From contig JAPUKZ010000524.1 in the NCBI GenBank assembly GCA_027295405.1, positions 1-35,522 on the forward strand: DNA of 35,522 bases, in the 5' to 3' direction. The translations under genes and the position numbers were made by a program. The notes under the pieces were generated by a model, which did not search any database, was not told the origin of the DNA, and was given only the letters and a program-made list of their open reading frames with translations. Below, in pieces: positions 18,462 through 27,802 of the stretch. Position 1 is the stretch's first letter. Each line of letters begins with the position of its first letter. This DNA is from Gammaproteobacteria bacterium. GTDB lineage: Bacteria > Pseudomonadota > Gammaproteobacteria > Pseudomonadales > Halieaceae.

Positions 18462-18700
18462 TGGGGGCGATAGGTTTCTATCGACGGTAATACTGGCGGT
18501 GCTGAGGCTCAGTTCGGTTGCGAGATAATGTTTCTCCAAGTAGAAATAGTTAAGTTATATCAACAAGTTAAATACTGTCCCGCGAACTTTATCAAAATCC
18601 CCGGCAACTCGTTTATGACAAAGCCGACAACCCTGATATATATTCGACGAGCACTGGCCATAATAATACGGGCGCCTTCCTCACTTTGGAGTTAACTCGA

Positions 18701-19057
18701 ATGCGTGCAGCAGACTTTGTTCAAAGCTACTTCGATGCCTGGAGCCATGGCGACGCCCGGGGCGTGGCTGAGCATCTGGTGAAGGATGGCACCTACTGCG
18801 ATATTCCCAGGAATGAACAGCATTCCGGTGATGATCTGGTTGCCAATCTGACGGATTTCTTCGCCCGCGAGCATCACAGCTGTCAACTCATAGGTGAGAT
18901 TTTGTCCAGCGACACAACCATCGCTTTTCAGTACCGAATGTCCTCGGAAGATACTTCTGTAGACGACTGGTTTGGGGCGGAGTTTATGTCGCTGAACGGC
19001 GACGGTGCGATAAAAATTTCCGACTACTACGATCCCAGTAATGCAGTGAGTCAGTAA
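18701..19057 (+). CDS. SnoaL/NTF2-like domain protein (possibly the N-terminal half of a split SnoaL-AraC regulator)
   Basis: ADFVQSYFDAWSHGDARGVAEHLVKDGTYCDIPRNEQHSGDDLVANLTDFFAREHHSCQLIGEILSSDTTIAFQYRMSSEDTSVDDWFGAEFMSL; stop TAA at 19055-19057. Confidence 0.75.
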   Translation: MRAADFVQSYFDAWSHGDARGVAEHLVKDGTYCDIPRNEQHSGDDLVANLTDFFAREHHSCQLIGEILSSDTTIAFQYRMSSEDTSVDDWFGAEFMSLNGDGAIKISDYYDPSNAVSQ

Positions 19058-19111
19058 GCTGTTGTCACCCCGGCGCCAAAATACGCCAAATCCGGCCTTA
19101 GCCCAGGCGAA

Positions 19112-19459
19112 ATGAAACAGTATACGCGTCAACTTCGAAATTTAATGGACGACGGTAAAGTGTATCTTGAGCCAGATCTGACCATGCTTAAATTGGCGGC
19201 CCTGGTGGCCTGTTCCGTCAATCAGCTGTCGCAGGCAGTCAATTCCGGATTTGGCATGAGTTTCTTCGATTTTCTAAACAGTTACAGAATTAAAGAGGCT
19301 AAAGTCATGCTCAGCCAAACAGGTCAACCCACGCAAGCGATGCTGGATGTATCCTTTGCGGTCGGGTTCAACTCTAATTCGGCATTTTATGCCGCCTTCA
19401 GGAAAGCCACCGGTCAAACACCTGCCCAGTACCGCCGGGCATGCATGGAGACATGTTAG
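19112..19459 (+). CDS. AraC-family DNA-binding domain (C-terminal half)
   Basis: LAALVACSVNQLSQAVNSGFGMSFFDFLNSYRIKEAKVMLSQTGQPTQAMLDVSFAVGFNSNSAFYAAFRKATGQTPAQYRRA; same reading frame as the SnoaL ORF. Confidence 0.85.
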   Translation: MKQYTRQLRNLMDDGKVYLEPDLTMLKLAALVACSVNQLSQAVNSGFGMSFFDFLNSYRIKEAKVMLSQTGQPTQAMLDVSFAVGFNSNSAFYAAFRKATGQTPAQYRRACMETC

Positions 19460-19623
19460 CCCACCTGACGTGTTTTGCCGAGCGCAGTTGGCGCCAGTCC
19501 TTCTGATCGAAAATTGCGACCGATAGGGCGGGAAGTATTGCCGCTCTTTCTTTGGCATAAAACCCACTGGATCCGCCGCGATAATGCCGGCCAGCCGCGA
19601 TATTGGTGACAGCAGCGACCTAT

Positions 19624-20901
19624 ATGACTAAGCCGCAATTACACACGAGCTCCTACTACGCAGCCAGCGTAGATCATTGCCCGGATTATGCTCCCTTACA
19701 GGGCGCACAGACTGCTGATGTCTGCGTAATAGGGGCGGGGTTTACCGGTATTTCTACAGCCCTGCACCTGGCGGAGCGCGGTTACAATGTCCATGTGGTT
19801 GAGGCCAATAAAGTCGGTTGGGGAGCCTCCGGCCGCAACGGTGGCCAAATGATCGGTGGCATCTCCGGTGAAGAGGCCATTGTCCGGTCGCTGGGCGAAG
19901 AAGGGGAGAGCTTACTTTGGCAACTGCGCTGGGCCGGCCATGAGATCATTCGAGAACGGGTTAAAACCTACGGCATTTCCTGTGATTTAAGAACCGGTTA
20001 CCTCGATGTGGCGATCAAACAGCGGCACCTGACCGCGATGCGGGCGGATTTCGACGCAATGGAAAAACACAACTTTCCGTTTGAATACAAAATCCTCTCG
20101 AAGCGCGAAACCGAAGATACGATTGGTACCGATGCCTATATCGGCGCCCTGCTGAATATGGGCAACGGGCACTTACATCCGCTCAAGCTGTGTATCGGAG
20201 AAGCCCGGGCAGCGGTTTCCCAGGGGGCGACGATTTACGAGCAGTCACCTGTGTTGCGCATCGAAAAACACAGCAAGCCTAAAGTGATTACTGAGCAGGG
20301 CTCGGTAACGGCTGACTTTGTCGTACTGGCGGGTAATGCCTATCACTATCTGGAGCGCAAGCTGCGAGGCATTATGTTTCCGGTGAACAGTTTTATTATC
20401 GCTTCGGAACCGCTCCCCGATGACATCGTCAACACGATAAATCCGCAAGACCTAGCCGTATGTGACCCTAACTATATCCTGGAATATTTTCGACTTAGCG
20501 CCGATAAACGCCTGCTCTTTGGCGGCCGCTGTAATTATTCTGGCAGCGATCCCAACATCATAAAACAGCATCTTGTGCCGCGCATGTTAAAAATATACCC
20601 GCAACTGGCCGCCAGGAAAATCGATTATAGTTGGGGCGGCACCATTGGCGTGCCCATTAATCGGGTGCCACAGATGGGCAGGATCGCCCCCAATATATTC
20701 TACTCCCAGGGCTATTCCGGACACGGCGTGAACGTCACCCATCTGGCGGGGCAGATTATGGCCGATGCCATTGCGGGCACGTTTGAGCGCTTCGATGTGT
20801 TCGCCAACGTTAAGACGATGACCATTCCAGGCCAACACCTGTTTGGCAGGCAAATGGTGGCGTTGGGTATGCTGTACTATAAATTGAAAGACCGATTGTA
20901 G
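19624..20901 (+). CDS. PuuB-like FAD-dependent amine oxidase, paralog 2
   Basis: SSYYAASVDHCPDYAPLQGAQTADVCVIGAGFTGISTALHLAERGYNVHVVEANKVGWGASGRNGGQMIGGISGEEAI...DYSWGGTIGVPINRVPQMGRIAPNIFYSQGYSGHGVNVTHLAG. Confidence 0.88.
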   Translation: MTKPQLHTSSYYAASVDHCPDYAPLQGAQTADVCVIGAGFTGISTALHLAERGYNVHVVEANKVGWGASGRNGGQMIGGISGEEAIVRSLGEEGESLLWQLRWAGHEIIRERVKTYGISCDLRTGYLDVAIKQRHLTAMRADFDAMEKHNFPFEYKILSKRETEDTIGTDAYIGALLNMGNGHLHPLKLCIGEARAAVSQGATIYEQSPVLRIEKHSKPKVITEQGSVTADFVVLAGNAYHYLERKLRGIMFPVNSFIIASEPLPDDIVNTINPQDLAVCDPNYILEYFRLSADKRLLFGGRCNYSGSDPNIIKQHLVPRMLKIYPQLAARKIDYSWGGTIGVPINRVPQMGRIAPNIFYSQGYSGHGVNVTHLAGQIMADAIAGTFERFDVFANVKTMTIPGQHLFGRQMVALGMLYYKLKDRL

Positions 20902-20928
20902 CGGTCGTAGTAATGTTGCTTGTTTTCA

Positions 20929-22116
20929 ATGACTGAGCGCAACGTTCCCTTACCTGGAAGCGCGAATATTTCTAGCTATCAATATGGCCTGTACTTGGCC
21001 GTGGTTGCATCGTGGACCATCGCACTCTTTGGCTATTATGCCCAGGCACAATTACTCGATTCGATCATGGCCGAGTACGGTGTTGCCGAAACGGCCGCCG
21101 GCTCCCTCTTCAGCGCTGAAATGCTCTGCTATTTCGTCACTATATTCTGCGCAGCCTGGCCGCTCGCGCGATGGTCTCGCATCCGTACTGCGCTCATCGG
21201 CTGTGTCATCGTCATTGCTGCGAACGTCGCATCGGCCTACGCGCCCAGCTTCGAAATGTTGATCGCGCTTCGGATGGCGGCAGGTATCGGCGCGGGGCTG
21301 GTCGGGGCCTCGGGGACAGCGGCGGCTAGTTCCTCTATGGATCCAGACCGCGTGTTCGCTATCGTGACTGTGGGCTGGGGGTTATTGGGGGGGCTGGAGT
21401 TTATCGCGATTCCCTATGCCACAGATTACCTCGGAGCTGCGGGTGGCTACTTATTGGTGGCTGGCGTAACCGTGGCGTTGATGCCGGCATTAATCTGGTT
21501 GCTCCCGCCGCGCGAGACCGAAGCAGGCGAAAAGGGCTTCTTCGCGCTAATTGGATCTGCGCCGAACCGCAAGCTGGCGATCATCGCAATGTTGGCGTTG
21601 CTTCTCTACGAAGTCGGTCAAAGCGGGGTGTACACCTTTATTGAGCAAATCGGATTTCGATCCGGTCAGGATGAATTCGAGATCGGTCGTACGCTTACCG
21701 GCACGGTTTACATTGGGCTGCTCGGTGGCGTAATGGCAATTGGGCTGGGAACCCGCTTTGACCGCAAATGGCCCATTGTGATTGGGCTGGGACTCAACAC
21801 ATTTGCTGCTGGCGGACTCGCAGTATGCGATGACGGCACTCTCTATATCGCGCTGAATATATTATGGAACCTCGCCTACTATTTCGTCGTGCCCTACATG
21901 CTGGGCGCGCTAGCTGCCTTGGATGATCTGGGCCGCTGGGCAGTGGCCGGTGATTCTTTCTGGAATGCCGGAATGGTGCCCGGGCCGGTGATCGCCGGCT
22001 TTCTTGTCGAGGGGGCTGGGTATGTCCCGCTGGCGGCGATGGCGCTGGTGGCAGGTTTCGCCTGTATGTTGATGCTGATTGGCGTGCTAAACCGCTTGAA
22101 CGACGGGCCCGCTTAG
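20929..22116 (+). CDS. MFS transporter
   Basis: ~12 hydrophobic segments; ALRMAAGIGAGLVGASGTAAASSSMDPDRVFAIVTVGWGLLGGLEFIAIPYATDYLGAAGGYLLVAG. Confidence 0.8.
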   Translation: MTERNVPLPGSANISSYQYGLYLAVVASWTIALFGYYAQAQLLDSIMAEYGVAETAAGSLFSAEMLCYFVTIFCAAWPLARWSRIRTALIGCVIVIAANVASAYAPSFEMLIALRMAAGIGAGLVGASGTAAASSSMDPDRVFAIVTVGWGLLGGLEFIAIPYATDYLGAAGGYLLVAGVTVALMPALIWLLPPRETEAGEKGFFALIGSAPNRKLAIIAMLALLLYEVGQSGVYTFIEQIGFRSGQDEFEIGRTLTGTVYIGLLGGVMAIGLGTRFDRKWPIVIGLGLNTFAAGGLAVCDDGTLYIALNILWNLAYYFVVPYMLGALAALDDLGRWAVAGDSFWNAGMVPGPVIAGFLVEGAGYVPLAAMALVAGFACMLMLIGVLNRLNDGPA

Positions 22117-22160
22117 GCTGGCGTTTGTTGACTGCCGTTATGGCAATGTTCAAGCTTATG

Positions 22161-22177
22161 ATCAGTGAGTCACTGAT
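22161..22177. promoter_or_regulatory. Perfect palindrome ATCAGTGA-G-TCACTGAT upstream of the puuA-like gene
   Basis: 8-bp arms around a single central base, ~25 bp upstream of the puuA-like ATG; followed by T-rich DNA. Confidence 0.45.
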
Positions 22178-22201
22178 TTTATTATCCAGGAAATGATGGT
22201 A

Positions 22202-23593
22202 ATGAATTATCCCGATGCGGCAAATATTGAAGAATTGAACCGATTCCTGGCGATACACCCCGACACACAGATGATGGAGGTGTTGACCGTAGACCTCAAT
22301 GGGATACCGCGGGGCAAGAGAATTCCGCGCTGTGAGTTTGAGACTTTCTTCACCACAGGCTTGAAAAGTCCGGCGGCATCCGCCTTGATGAATACCCATG
22401 GTGACGTTCCCGATGACTTGGATATTGCCATGTATGAGGGCGATCCCGATAAAATAATTTATCCGGTCGCCGGCAGCCTGTCCACGGTGCCCTGGCTTAA
22501 ATCCCAGCCCGCACAAGTGATGGCGAGTTACCGTGAATTGTCCGGCGAGCCATGTTATCGCGACCCTCGAAATGTTCTACAGCGGGCATTGCAGCCACTT
22601 TTGAGCATGGGTTTAAAACCCGTAGTGGCCACGGAGTCAGAGTTTTATTTGTTGGAGCCGAACGATGGTGGTATCCCCAGGCCACTGCTTGCCAGGGTCC
22701 CTGGTACCGACATTCGCCAGCCCGGCAGCCAATTCGGCATGATGGAAGATTTGTGGGATGTCGATGAGTTTCTGGAGTCAGTGCGGAGCGGTGCGTCACA
22801 ACAGAGCTTACCCGTCACCACTGTCTTGTCGGAGTTTTCCGGCGGCCAGTTTGAAATAAACCTGCACCATCTTGACGACGTGGTTAAAGCCTGCGATCAA
22901 GCGGTATTACTAAAACGCCTGATCAAGGGCTCTGCGCGACAGCATGGGTTTGGCGCTTCATTTATGGCCAAACCATTCCCCGACATGGCCGGTTGCGGCT
23001 TGCATATTCACGTCAGTCTATACGATCAGCAGGGCAACAATATTTTTGCTGATGAAACATCTACCGCAACCCCGCCAATCTCGGACAAGCTGCGCCATGC
23101 CGTTGGTGGGCTCGCCCGTACGATGCCGGACAACATGGCTATCTTTGCGCCTAATGCAAACTCCTACCGCCGATTGATCCCGCACAACTATGCGCCGCTG
23201 AGCCCAAATTGGGGTTATAACCACCGCTCTGTCTCTTTGCGAATCCCCGTGTCCGGCCTTGCGGATACTCGGGTAGAACATCGCGTTGCAGGCGCGGATG
23301 CCAATCCCTATCTGGTTATGGCGTCAATCATGGCGGGACTACATCATGGTCTGACAGCGAAGTGTGATCCCGGCGCCATGATTATGGCTGGCCAAAAATT
23401 ACTCTCCGAGGAAATTACCCTGCCTGTGCGCTGGGAGCCGGCGCTGGCACAGTTCGAGCGTAGCCAGATTATGCCTGCGTATCTGGGTGAGGAGTACCAT
23501 CGAATTTATACCTTGGTAAAAAGCGATGAATGCAATGAATACCATGCCAGGGTAAGCCCGTTGGATTATGAATACTATTTGCGAGCAGTCTGA
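22202..23593 (+). CDS. PuuA-like gamma-glutamyl-amine synthetase (glutamine synthetase family)
   Basis: VLTVDLNGIPRGKRIPRCEFE...DIAMYEGDPDKIIYPV...ATESEFYLLEP...FGASFMAKPFPDMAGCGLHIHVSLYDQQGNNIFAD...FAPNANSYRRLIPHNYAPLSPNWGYNHRSVSLRIP...RVEHRVAGADANPYLVMASIMAG. Confidence 0.9.
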   Translation: MNYPDAANIEELNRFLAIHPDTQMMEVLTVDLNGIPRGKRIPRCEFETFFTTGLKSPAASALMNTHGDVPDDLDIAMYEGDPDKIIYPVAGSLSTVPWLKSQPAQVMASYRELSGEPCYRDPRNVLQRALQPLLSMGLKPVVATESEFYLLEPNDGGIPRPLLARVPGTDIRQPGSQFGMMEDLWDVDEFLESVRSGASQQSLPVTTVLSEFSGGQFEINLHHLDDVVKACDQAVLLKRLIKGSARQHGFGASFMAKPFPDMAGCGLHIHVSLYDQQGNNIFADETSTATPPISDKLRHAVGGLARTMPDNMAIFAPNANSYRRLIPHNYAPLSPNWGYNHRSVSLRIPVSGLADTRVEHRVAGADANPYLVMASIMAGLHHGLTAKCDPGAMIMAGQKLLSEEITLPVRWEPALAQFERSQIMPAYLGEEYHRIYTLVKSDECNEYHARVSPLDYEYYLRAV

Positions 23594-23942
23594 AGGTTCA
23601 CCAAAAGATTCCACATCAATCAAATCGGTGAGGCTGACGCACTGCTTTTGAACACTAATCTCGCGCATAACTTTCTCCATTCATCAGTTGGCATTGGCGT
23701 TTTTTGATTGGGATTTATCCCCCAACTCGCCACAAATTCCCAAGTAGATAGCAGGGGTTGCCTCGATTCTTCCGTGCGGGTAGGAGTGGAAGAAGAACCC
23801 GACGAAGAGCGGCTAATCGCGATTCATTGCCGGCAATTTCCCACCCTATAGGCGGCGAATTTAGCAGCTGAATTGATGCGTATACTGGGCGTTGGAACTT
23901 TGCTTCTGCCCCCACCATTTTGAGTATCGTCAAGGTGATTTT

Positions 23943-24584
23943 ATGCAAAAAACGGATATCGAAATAGCGCGTGAAGCCCCCATCAAGAACATTACCGAGA
24001 TTGGCGCCGATCTGGGAATTCCGACTTCGGCTATCCACTGCTACGGCCCCTACAAGGCCAAGATAGATTACAAATTTGTCGGCCAATTGGCGAACAAACC
24101 CACCGGGAAACTAATCCTCGTCACTGCGATATCACCGACACCCGCCGGTGAGGGAAAAACCACTACCACCGTGGGTCTGGGCGACAGCCTCAATCGGGTG
24201 GGTAAGAAGACAATTATCTGTCTTCGCGAGCCCTCACTGGGGCCTTGTTTTGGCATGAAAGGGGGGGCTGCGGGTGGTGGCATGGCGCAGGTCATTCCCA
24301 TGGAAGACATTAACTTACACTTTACCGGTGATATGCACGCCATTACCGCCGCCCATAACCTGCTCGCCGCATTAATTGATAATCACATTCACTGGCACAA
24401 CAGTAATGGATTCGACGCCAGGCTGATTACCTGGCGGAGAGTGATTGATATGAATGATCGCTCACTGCGAAATATAACCACTGGACTGGGTGGTGATATT
24501 ATGACCATGCCGGGCCTGCCGGTTAACCCCAGTGCCCACGATATACATCTAAATGAAGATGGTCAGGTTGAGGGCTTGTTTTGA
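23943..24584 (+). pseudogene. fhs: Internally deleted formate-tetrahydrofolate ligase
   Basis: N-terminal Fhs ([13 protein letters not shown]...[89 protein letters not shown]...[23 protein letters not shown]) joined in frame to the Fhs C-terminus ([30 protein letters not shown]). Confidence 0.88.
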
Positions 24585-24633
24585 TGGATGAATCGACCGA
24601 CGTATACATTGATACTGGAGATGGTTGGTCCGC

Positions 24634-26247
24634 ATGAAGAAGTACGATGCAATCGTTATAGGGGCGGGCCACAACGGTCTTACCAATGCCGCCTTTCTCG
24701 CCAAGGCAGGCCTGGATGTATTGGTGCTGGAAAAGAACGAGTATATCGGTGGCGCAACGGTCAGTCGCGAGTTGTACGAAGGTTGGAAATACTCCAACTG
24801 TTCCTACGTTTGCAGTTTGTTCAGGCCGGAGATTTACCAGGCGCTGGATTTGGGTCGGCACGGCTTGGAAGTAGTACCGCTACAGGGCAGTACCACGTTT
24901 AAACAGAATGGCGACTACTTTGGCAGTTATCATCAGCCTACCGTCAGGCGACGCGAAATCGCCAGGCACTCCAAACGCGATGCCGATGCCTCTGTTCGCT
25001 TTGACGCGGATCTGATGAAGTGGTGTCGTCTGATTCGGGGCTTCTTGCTGCGCACGCCACCGGATCCAAGCTCTTTAAAAATGCGCGATGTGATGGAATT
25101 CGCACATCTGTTGAAGCAGTTTTACAGCCTGTCGGAAAGTCAGATATACGAATTTATCCGTTTCTTTACCATGTCGATCGCAGAATACCTGGAAGAGTAT
25201 TTCGAAAGTGACGTTATCCTCGCTCACTTTTCCGGCGGCAGCATTATCGGTACCGGTTTGGGTGTCTACTCACCGGGCACGGCCTATGTCTTGTTACACC
25301 ACGCCATGGGCGATATCGATGGCAATGTCGGCTCCTGGGGCTTCGCCCGCGGTGGCATGGGGTCGGTGGCCAATGCCATTGCCTCCTCGTTCAAGGCCCT
25401 GGGTGGCGAGGTCCGTACCGCTGCTGAGGTGCAGCAAATAATCGTGAAAGGGCGCACTGCAATGGGCGTTGTGCTCACGTCGGGTGAAGAGATATCTGCG
25501 CGAGTGGTTGTATCTAATCTCGATGCCAAGCGTACATTTCTTGGAGTGATGGATCGCAACGACCTGCCGGAGGCTCTGCTCCATCGGGCAGAGCATTTCA
25601 AGATTCGCGGCTCTTCCGGCAAACTCAATATCGCCCTGGACGGCATGCCGGTTTTTCCGGCCTTGCCCCCGGGCTCGCCGCTCACTCTTGGCCACATGCA
25701 CTTTACCGATACGCTGGAGCGACTGGAGCGCGCCTACGACGACTGGAAGGACGATCGCTGGTCCGCAGACCCGTATGTAGACACGCTCATTCCGACCCAG
25801 TACGACCCTACCATGGCTCCCCCTGGCAAGCACATGATGTCGGTATTCGTGCAGTACTGCCCGGTGGAAGTCGAGGGCGGCTGGACCGCTGCCAAACGGG
25901 ACGCGTTCGGCGCCGCGGTAATCGACCAGATTGCACAGCATAGCCCGAACTTTAAACAGTTGATCCTGCATGCGGAAGTCCGTACGCCTCGCGAGATTGA
26001 AGCCGAGACCGGCCTCACCCAGGGCAATATTTTTCAGGGCGAATTGACCCTGGATCAACTGATGTTCAATCGGCCATTCCCGGGTTATGCCCAGTACCGA
26101 GGGCCAGTAAAAAATATGTACATGTGCAGCTCTTCCACCCACCCGGGGGGTGGCGTGATGGGCGCGCCGGGCGCCAATGCCGCTAGAGAAATACTCCGGG
26201 ATCTGGGCAGAACCGACACCACACCGAGGGATTTTGGCGATGACTAG
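24634..26247 (+). CDS. CrtI/CrtO-like NAD(P)/FAD-dependent oxidoreductase, type A paralog 1 (A1)
   Basis: MKKYDAIVIGAGHNGLTNAAFLAKAGLDVLVLEKNEYIGGATVSRELYEGWKYSNCSYVCSL...GNIFQGELTLDQLMFNRPFPGYAQYRGPVKNMYMCSSSTHPGGGVMGAPGANAAREIL. Confidence 0.88.
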   Translation: MKKYDAIVIGAGHNGLTNAAFLAKAGLDVLVLEKNEYIGGATVSRELYEGWKYSNCSYVCSLFRPEIYQALDLGRHGLEVVPLQGSTTFKQNGDYFGSYHQPTVRRREIARHSKRDADASVRFDADLMKWCRLIRGFLLRTPPDPSSLKMRDVMEFAHLLKQFYSLSESQIYEFIRFFTMSIAEYLEEYFESDVILAHFSGGSIIGTGLGVYSPGTAYVLLHHAMGDIDGNVGSWGFARGGMGSVANAIASSFKALGGEVRTAAEVQQIIVKGRTAMGVVLTSGEEISARVVVSNLDAKRTFLGVMDRNDLPEALLHRAEHFKIRGSSGKLNIALDGMPVFPALPPGSPLTLGHMHFTDTLERLERAYDDWKDDRWSADPYVDTLIPTQYDPTMAPPGKHMMSVFVQYCPVEVEGGWTAAKRDAFGAAVIDQIAQHSPNFKQLILHAEVRTPREIEAETGLTQGNIFQGELTLDQLMFNRPFPGYAQYRGPVKNMYMCSSSTHPGGGVMGAPGANAAREILRDLGRTDTTPRDFGDD

Positions 26248-27802
26248 TTCCCCGGATGGACCGGTTGTCATCGTCGGTGGTGGCCACAATGGCCTGGTGT
26301 GTGCGACGTACCTGGCAATGGCGGGACGCAAGGTGCAAATCCTGGAGGCGCGGCAATCCGTGGGTGGCGGCGCGTCCACCACAGGCTTCGCTTCGGGCTA
26401 CCAGGTCTCAGGGTTGGCGCACATCCTCCACTCCTTAAACCCGAAAGTCTGCAAGGATCTCAAGCTTGAAAGCGCGGGCTTGAAACGGGGTGAGGCCATA
26501 AACACCATTGCACTTGATCGCCGTGGGCGTCATCTAACGTTGGGAATCAATGAAGTTGTCGGGGCAGGTCTTGCAGAGCGCGATATTAGGGCATACAGCA
26601 CCTTCAAGAGGGAATTTCGAGGCTACGCCAAAGCGTTGGAACCCCTGATGATGAACAAGCCACCACGCCTCAAAAACATGGATCGCAAGGACAAGTTTAC
26701 CTTGGCCAGGCTTGGCTGGGGCCTGCGCTTTGGCCTGGGTACCGACTCAATGCGCGAGTTTCTGCGCGTAGGCGGCATTAATATTTACGATGTGCTGAAT
26801 GAGGTGTTTGAAAATCCTCTGCTCAAGGGCGCGATCGCCGTCGACGCAGTGTTGGGTCAGCACATGGGGCCTCGCACTCCCGGTACCGTACTGACTTACC
26901 TGCATCGACTGTGGGGCGAAACCCAGGGTTCGCAAAGCTTGCCCCCAGGGGGTATGGGGCAGGTAGCCGGTGCGTTGGCCGAGGCGGCGACCCAGGCGGG
27001 TGTCACCATTCGAACAGGGGCGAAAGTTCAGCGAATTCTGCTTACTGGCGGTCGGGCGAGTGGGGTCCTTCTGGAGTCGGGGGAGCAGATTGATGCCGCT
27101 GTGGTTATTTCTAATGCCGACGCGAAAACCACTTTTCTGACCTTGGTGGGAACCCCGGAACTCGACGCCATGTTCGCCCACCGTATTCACACGACCCGGA
27201 CCCGGGGCAATGTTGCAAAACTCCATCTGGCCTTGCGCGCGTTGCCAATCGTGGCTGGCCTGTCTGCGCAGCAACTGGGCCATCGCCTGCTGATTGCTCC
27301 GGACCTGCGCTATGTGGAGCACGCGTTTAATCACGCTAAATACGGTGAGTATTCGGAGCAACCTGTCCTGGAAATTACCGTTCCCAGCATTGCCGATCCC
27401 TCCCTGGCGCCCCCGGGACACCATGTTATGTCGGTGTCGATATCGTTTGCACCCTATGATCTGAAGGGGGGCTGGGATCAACAGCACAGCATATTCGCCG
27501 ATAGAGTTATCGCTTTAATCGACCAGTATGCACCGGGACTTGCGTCTCAGGTCGTGGCCCATGAATTGCTCACGCCGGTGGATATTGAAGCGCAGTACCA
27601 TATTGCCGGGGGTCACTGGCATCACGGAGAGCTGACTATTGATCAATCCTTTATGATGCGTCCGATTCACGGCGTGGCGCAATACGATACCCCGATAGCC
27701 GGTCTGTATCTATGTGGCGCAGCGGCCCATCCGGGTGGCGGTATAACCGGTGTTCCAGGCCACAATGCGGCCCGGCGGATACTGGCAATGGGAGACGCAT
27801 GA
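26240..27802 (+). CDS. CrtI/CrtO-like NAD(P)/FAD-dependent oxidoreductase, type B paralog 1 (B1)
   Basis: PVVIVGGGHNGLVCATYLAMAGRKVQILEARQSVGGGASTTGF...AGGHWHHGELTIDQSFMMRPIHGVAQYDTPIAGLYLCGAAAHPGGGITGVPGHNAARRIL; start overlaps A1 stop. Confidence 0.88.
   Translation: MTSSPDGPVVIVGGGHNGLVCATYLAMAGRKVQILEARQSVGGGASTTGFASGYQVSGLAHILHSLNPKVCKDLKLESAGLKRGEAINTIALDRRGRHLTLGINEVVGAGLAERDIRAYSTFKREFRGYAKALEPLMMNKPPRLKNMDRKDKFTLARLGWGLRFGLGTDSMREFLRVGGINIYDVLNEVFENPLLKGAIAVDAVLGQHMGPRTPGTVLTYLHRLWGETQGSQSLPPGGMGQVAGALAEAATQAGVTIRTGAKVQRILLTGGRASGVLLESGEQIDAAVVISNADAKTTFLTLVGTPELDAMFAHRIHTTRTRGNVAKLHLALRALPIVAGLSAQQLGHRLLIAPDLRYVEHAFNHAKYGEYSEQPVLEITVPSIADPSLAPPGHHVMSVSISFAPYDLKGGWDQQHSIFADRVIALIDQYAPGLASQVVAHELLTPVDIEAQYHIAGGHWHHGELTIDQSFMMRPIHGVAQYDTPIAGLYLCGAAAHPGGGITGVPGHNAARRILAMGDA

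Noticed and set aside
23594-23680. Minus-strand MEKVMREISVQKQCVSLTDLIDVESFGEPSD at the 3' side of puuA
   Set aside because: Looks protein-like but short and runs antisense into puuA; no family recognised.
23600-23942. Possible folate or glycine riboswitch upstream of the fhs remnant
   Set aside because: Purine-rich stretch present, but I could not identify the conserved core of any known THF or glycine riboswitch.
25294-26382. Long antisense ORF of 362 aa (-), and similar ones (1555..2280 +, 7373..8092 -, 15338..16090 -, 26747..27487 -, 21794..22516 -)
   Set aside because: Shadow ORFs opposite strong coding genes; Arg/His/Pro-rich translations without recognisable domains.
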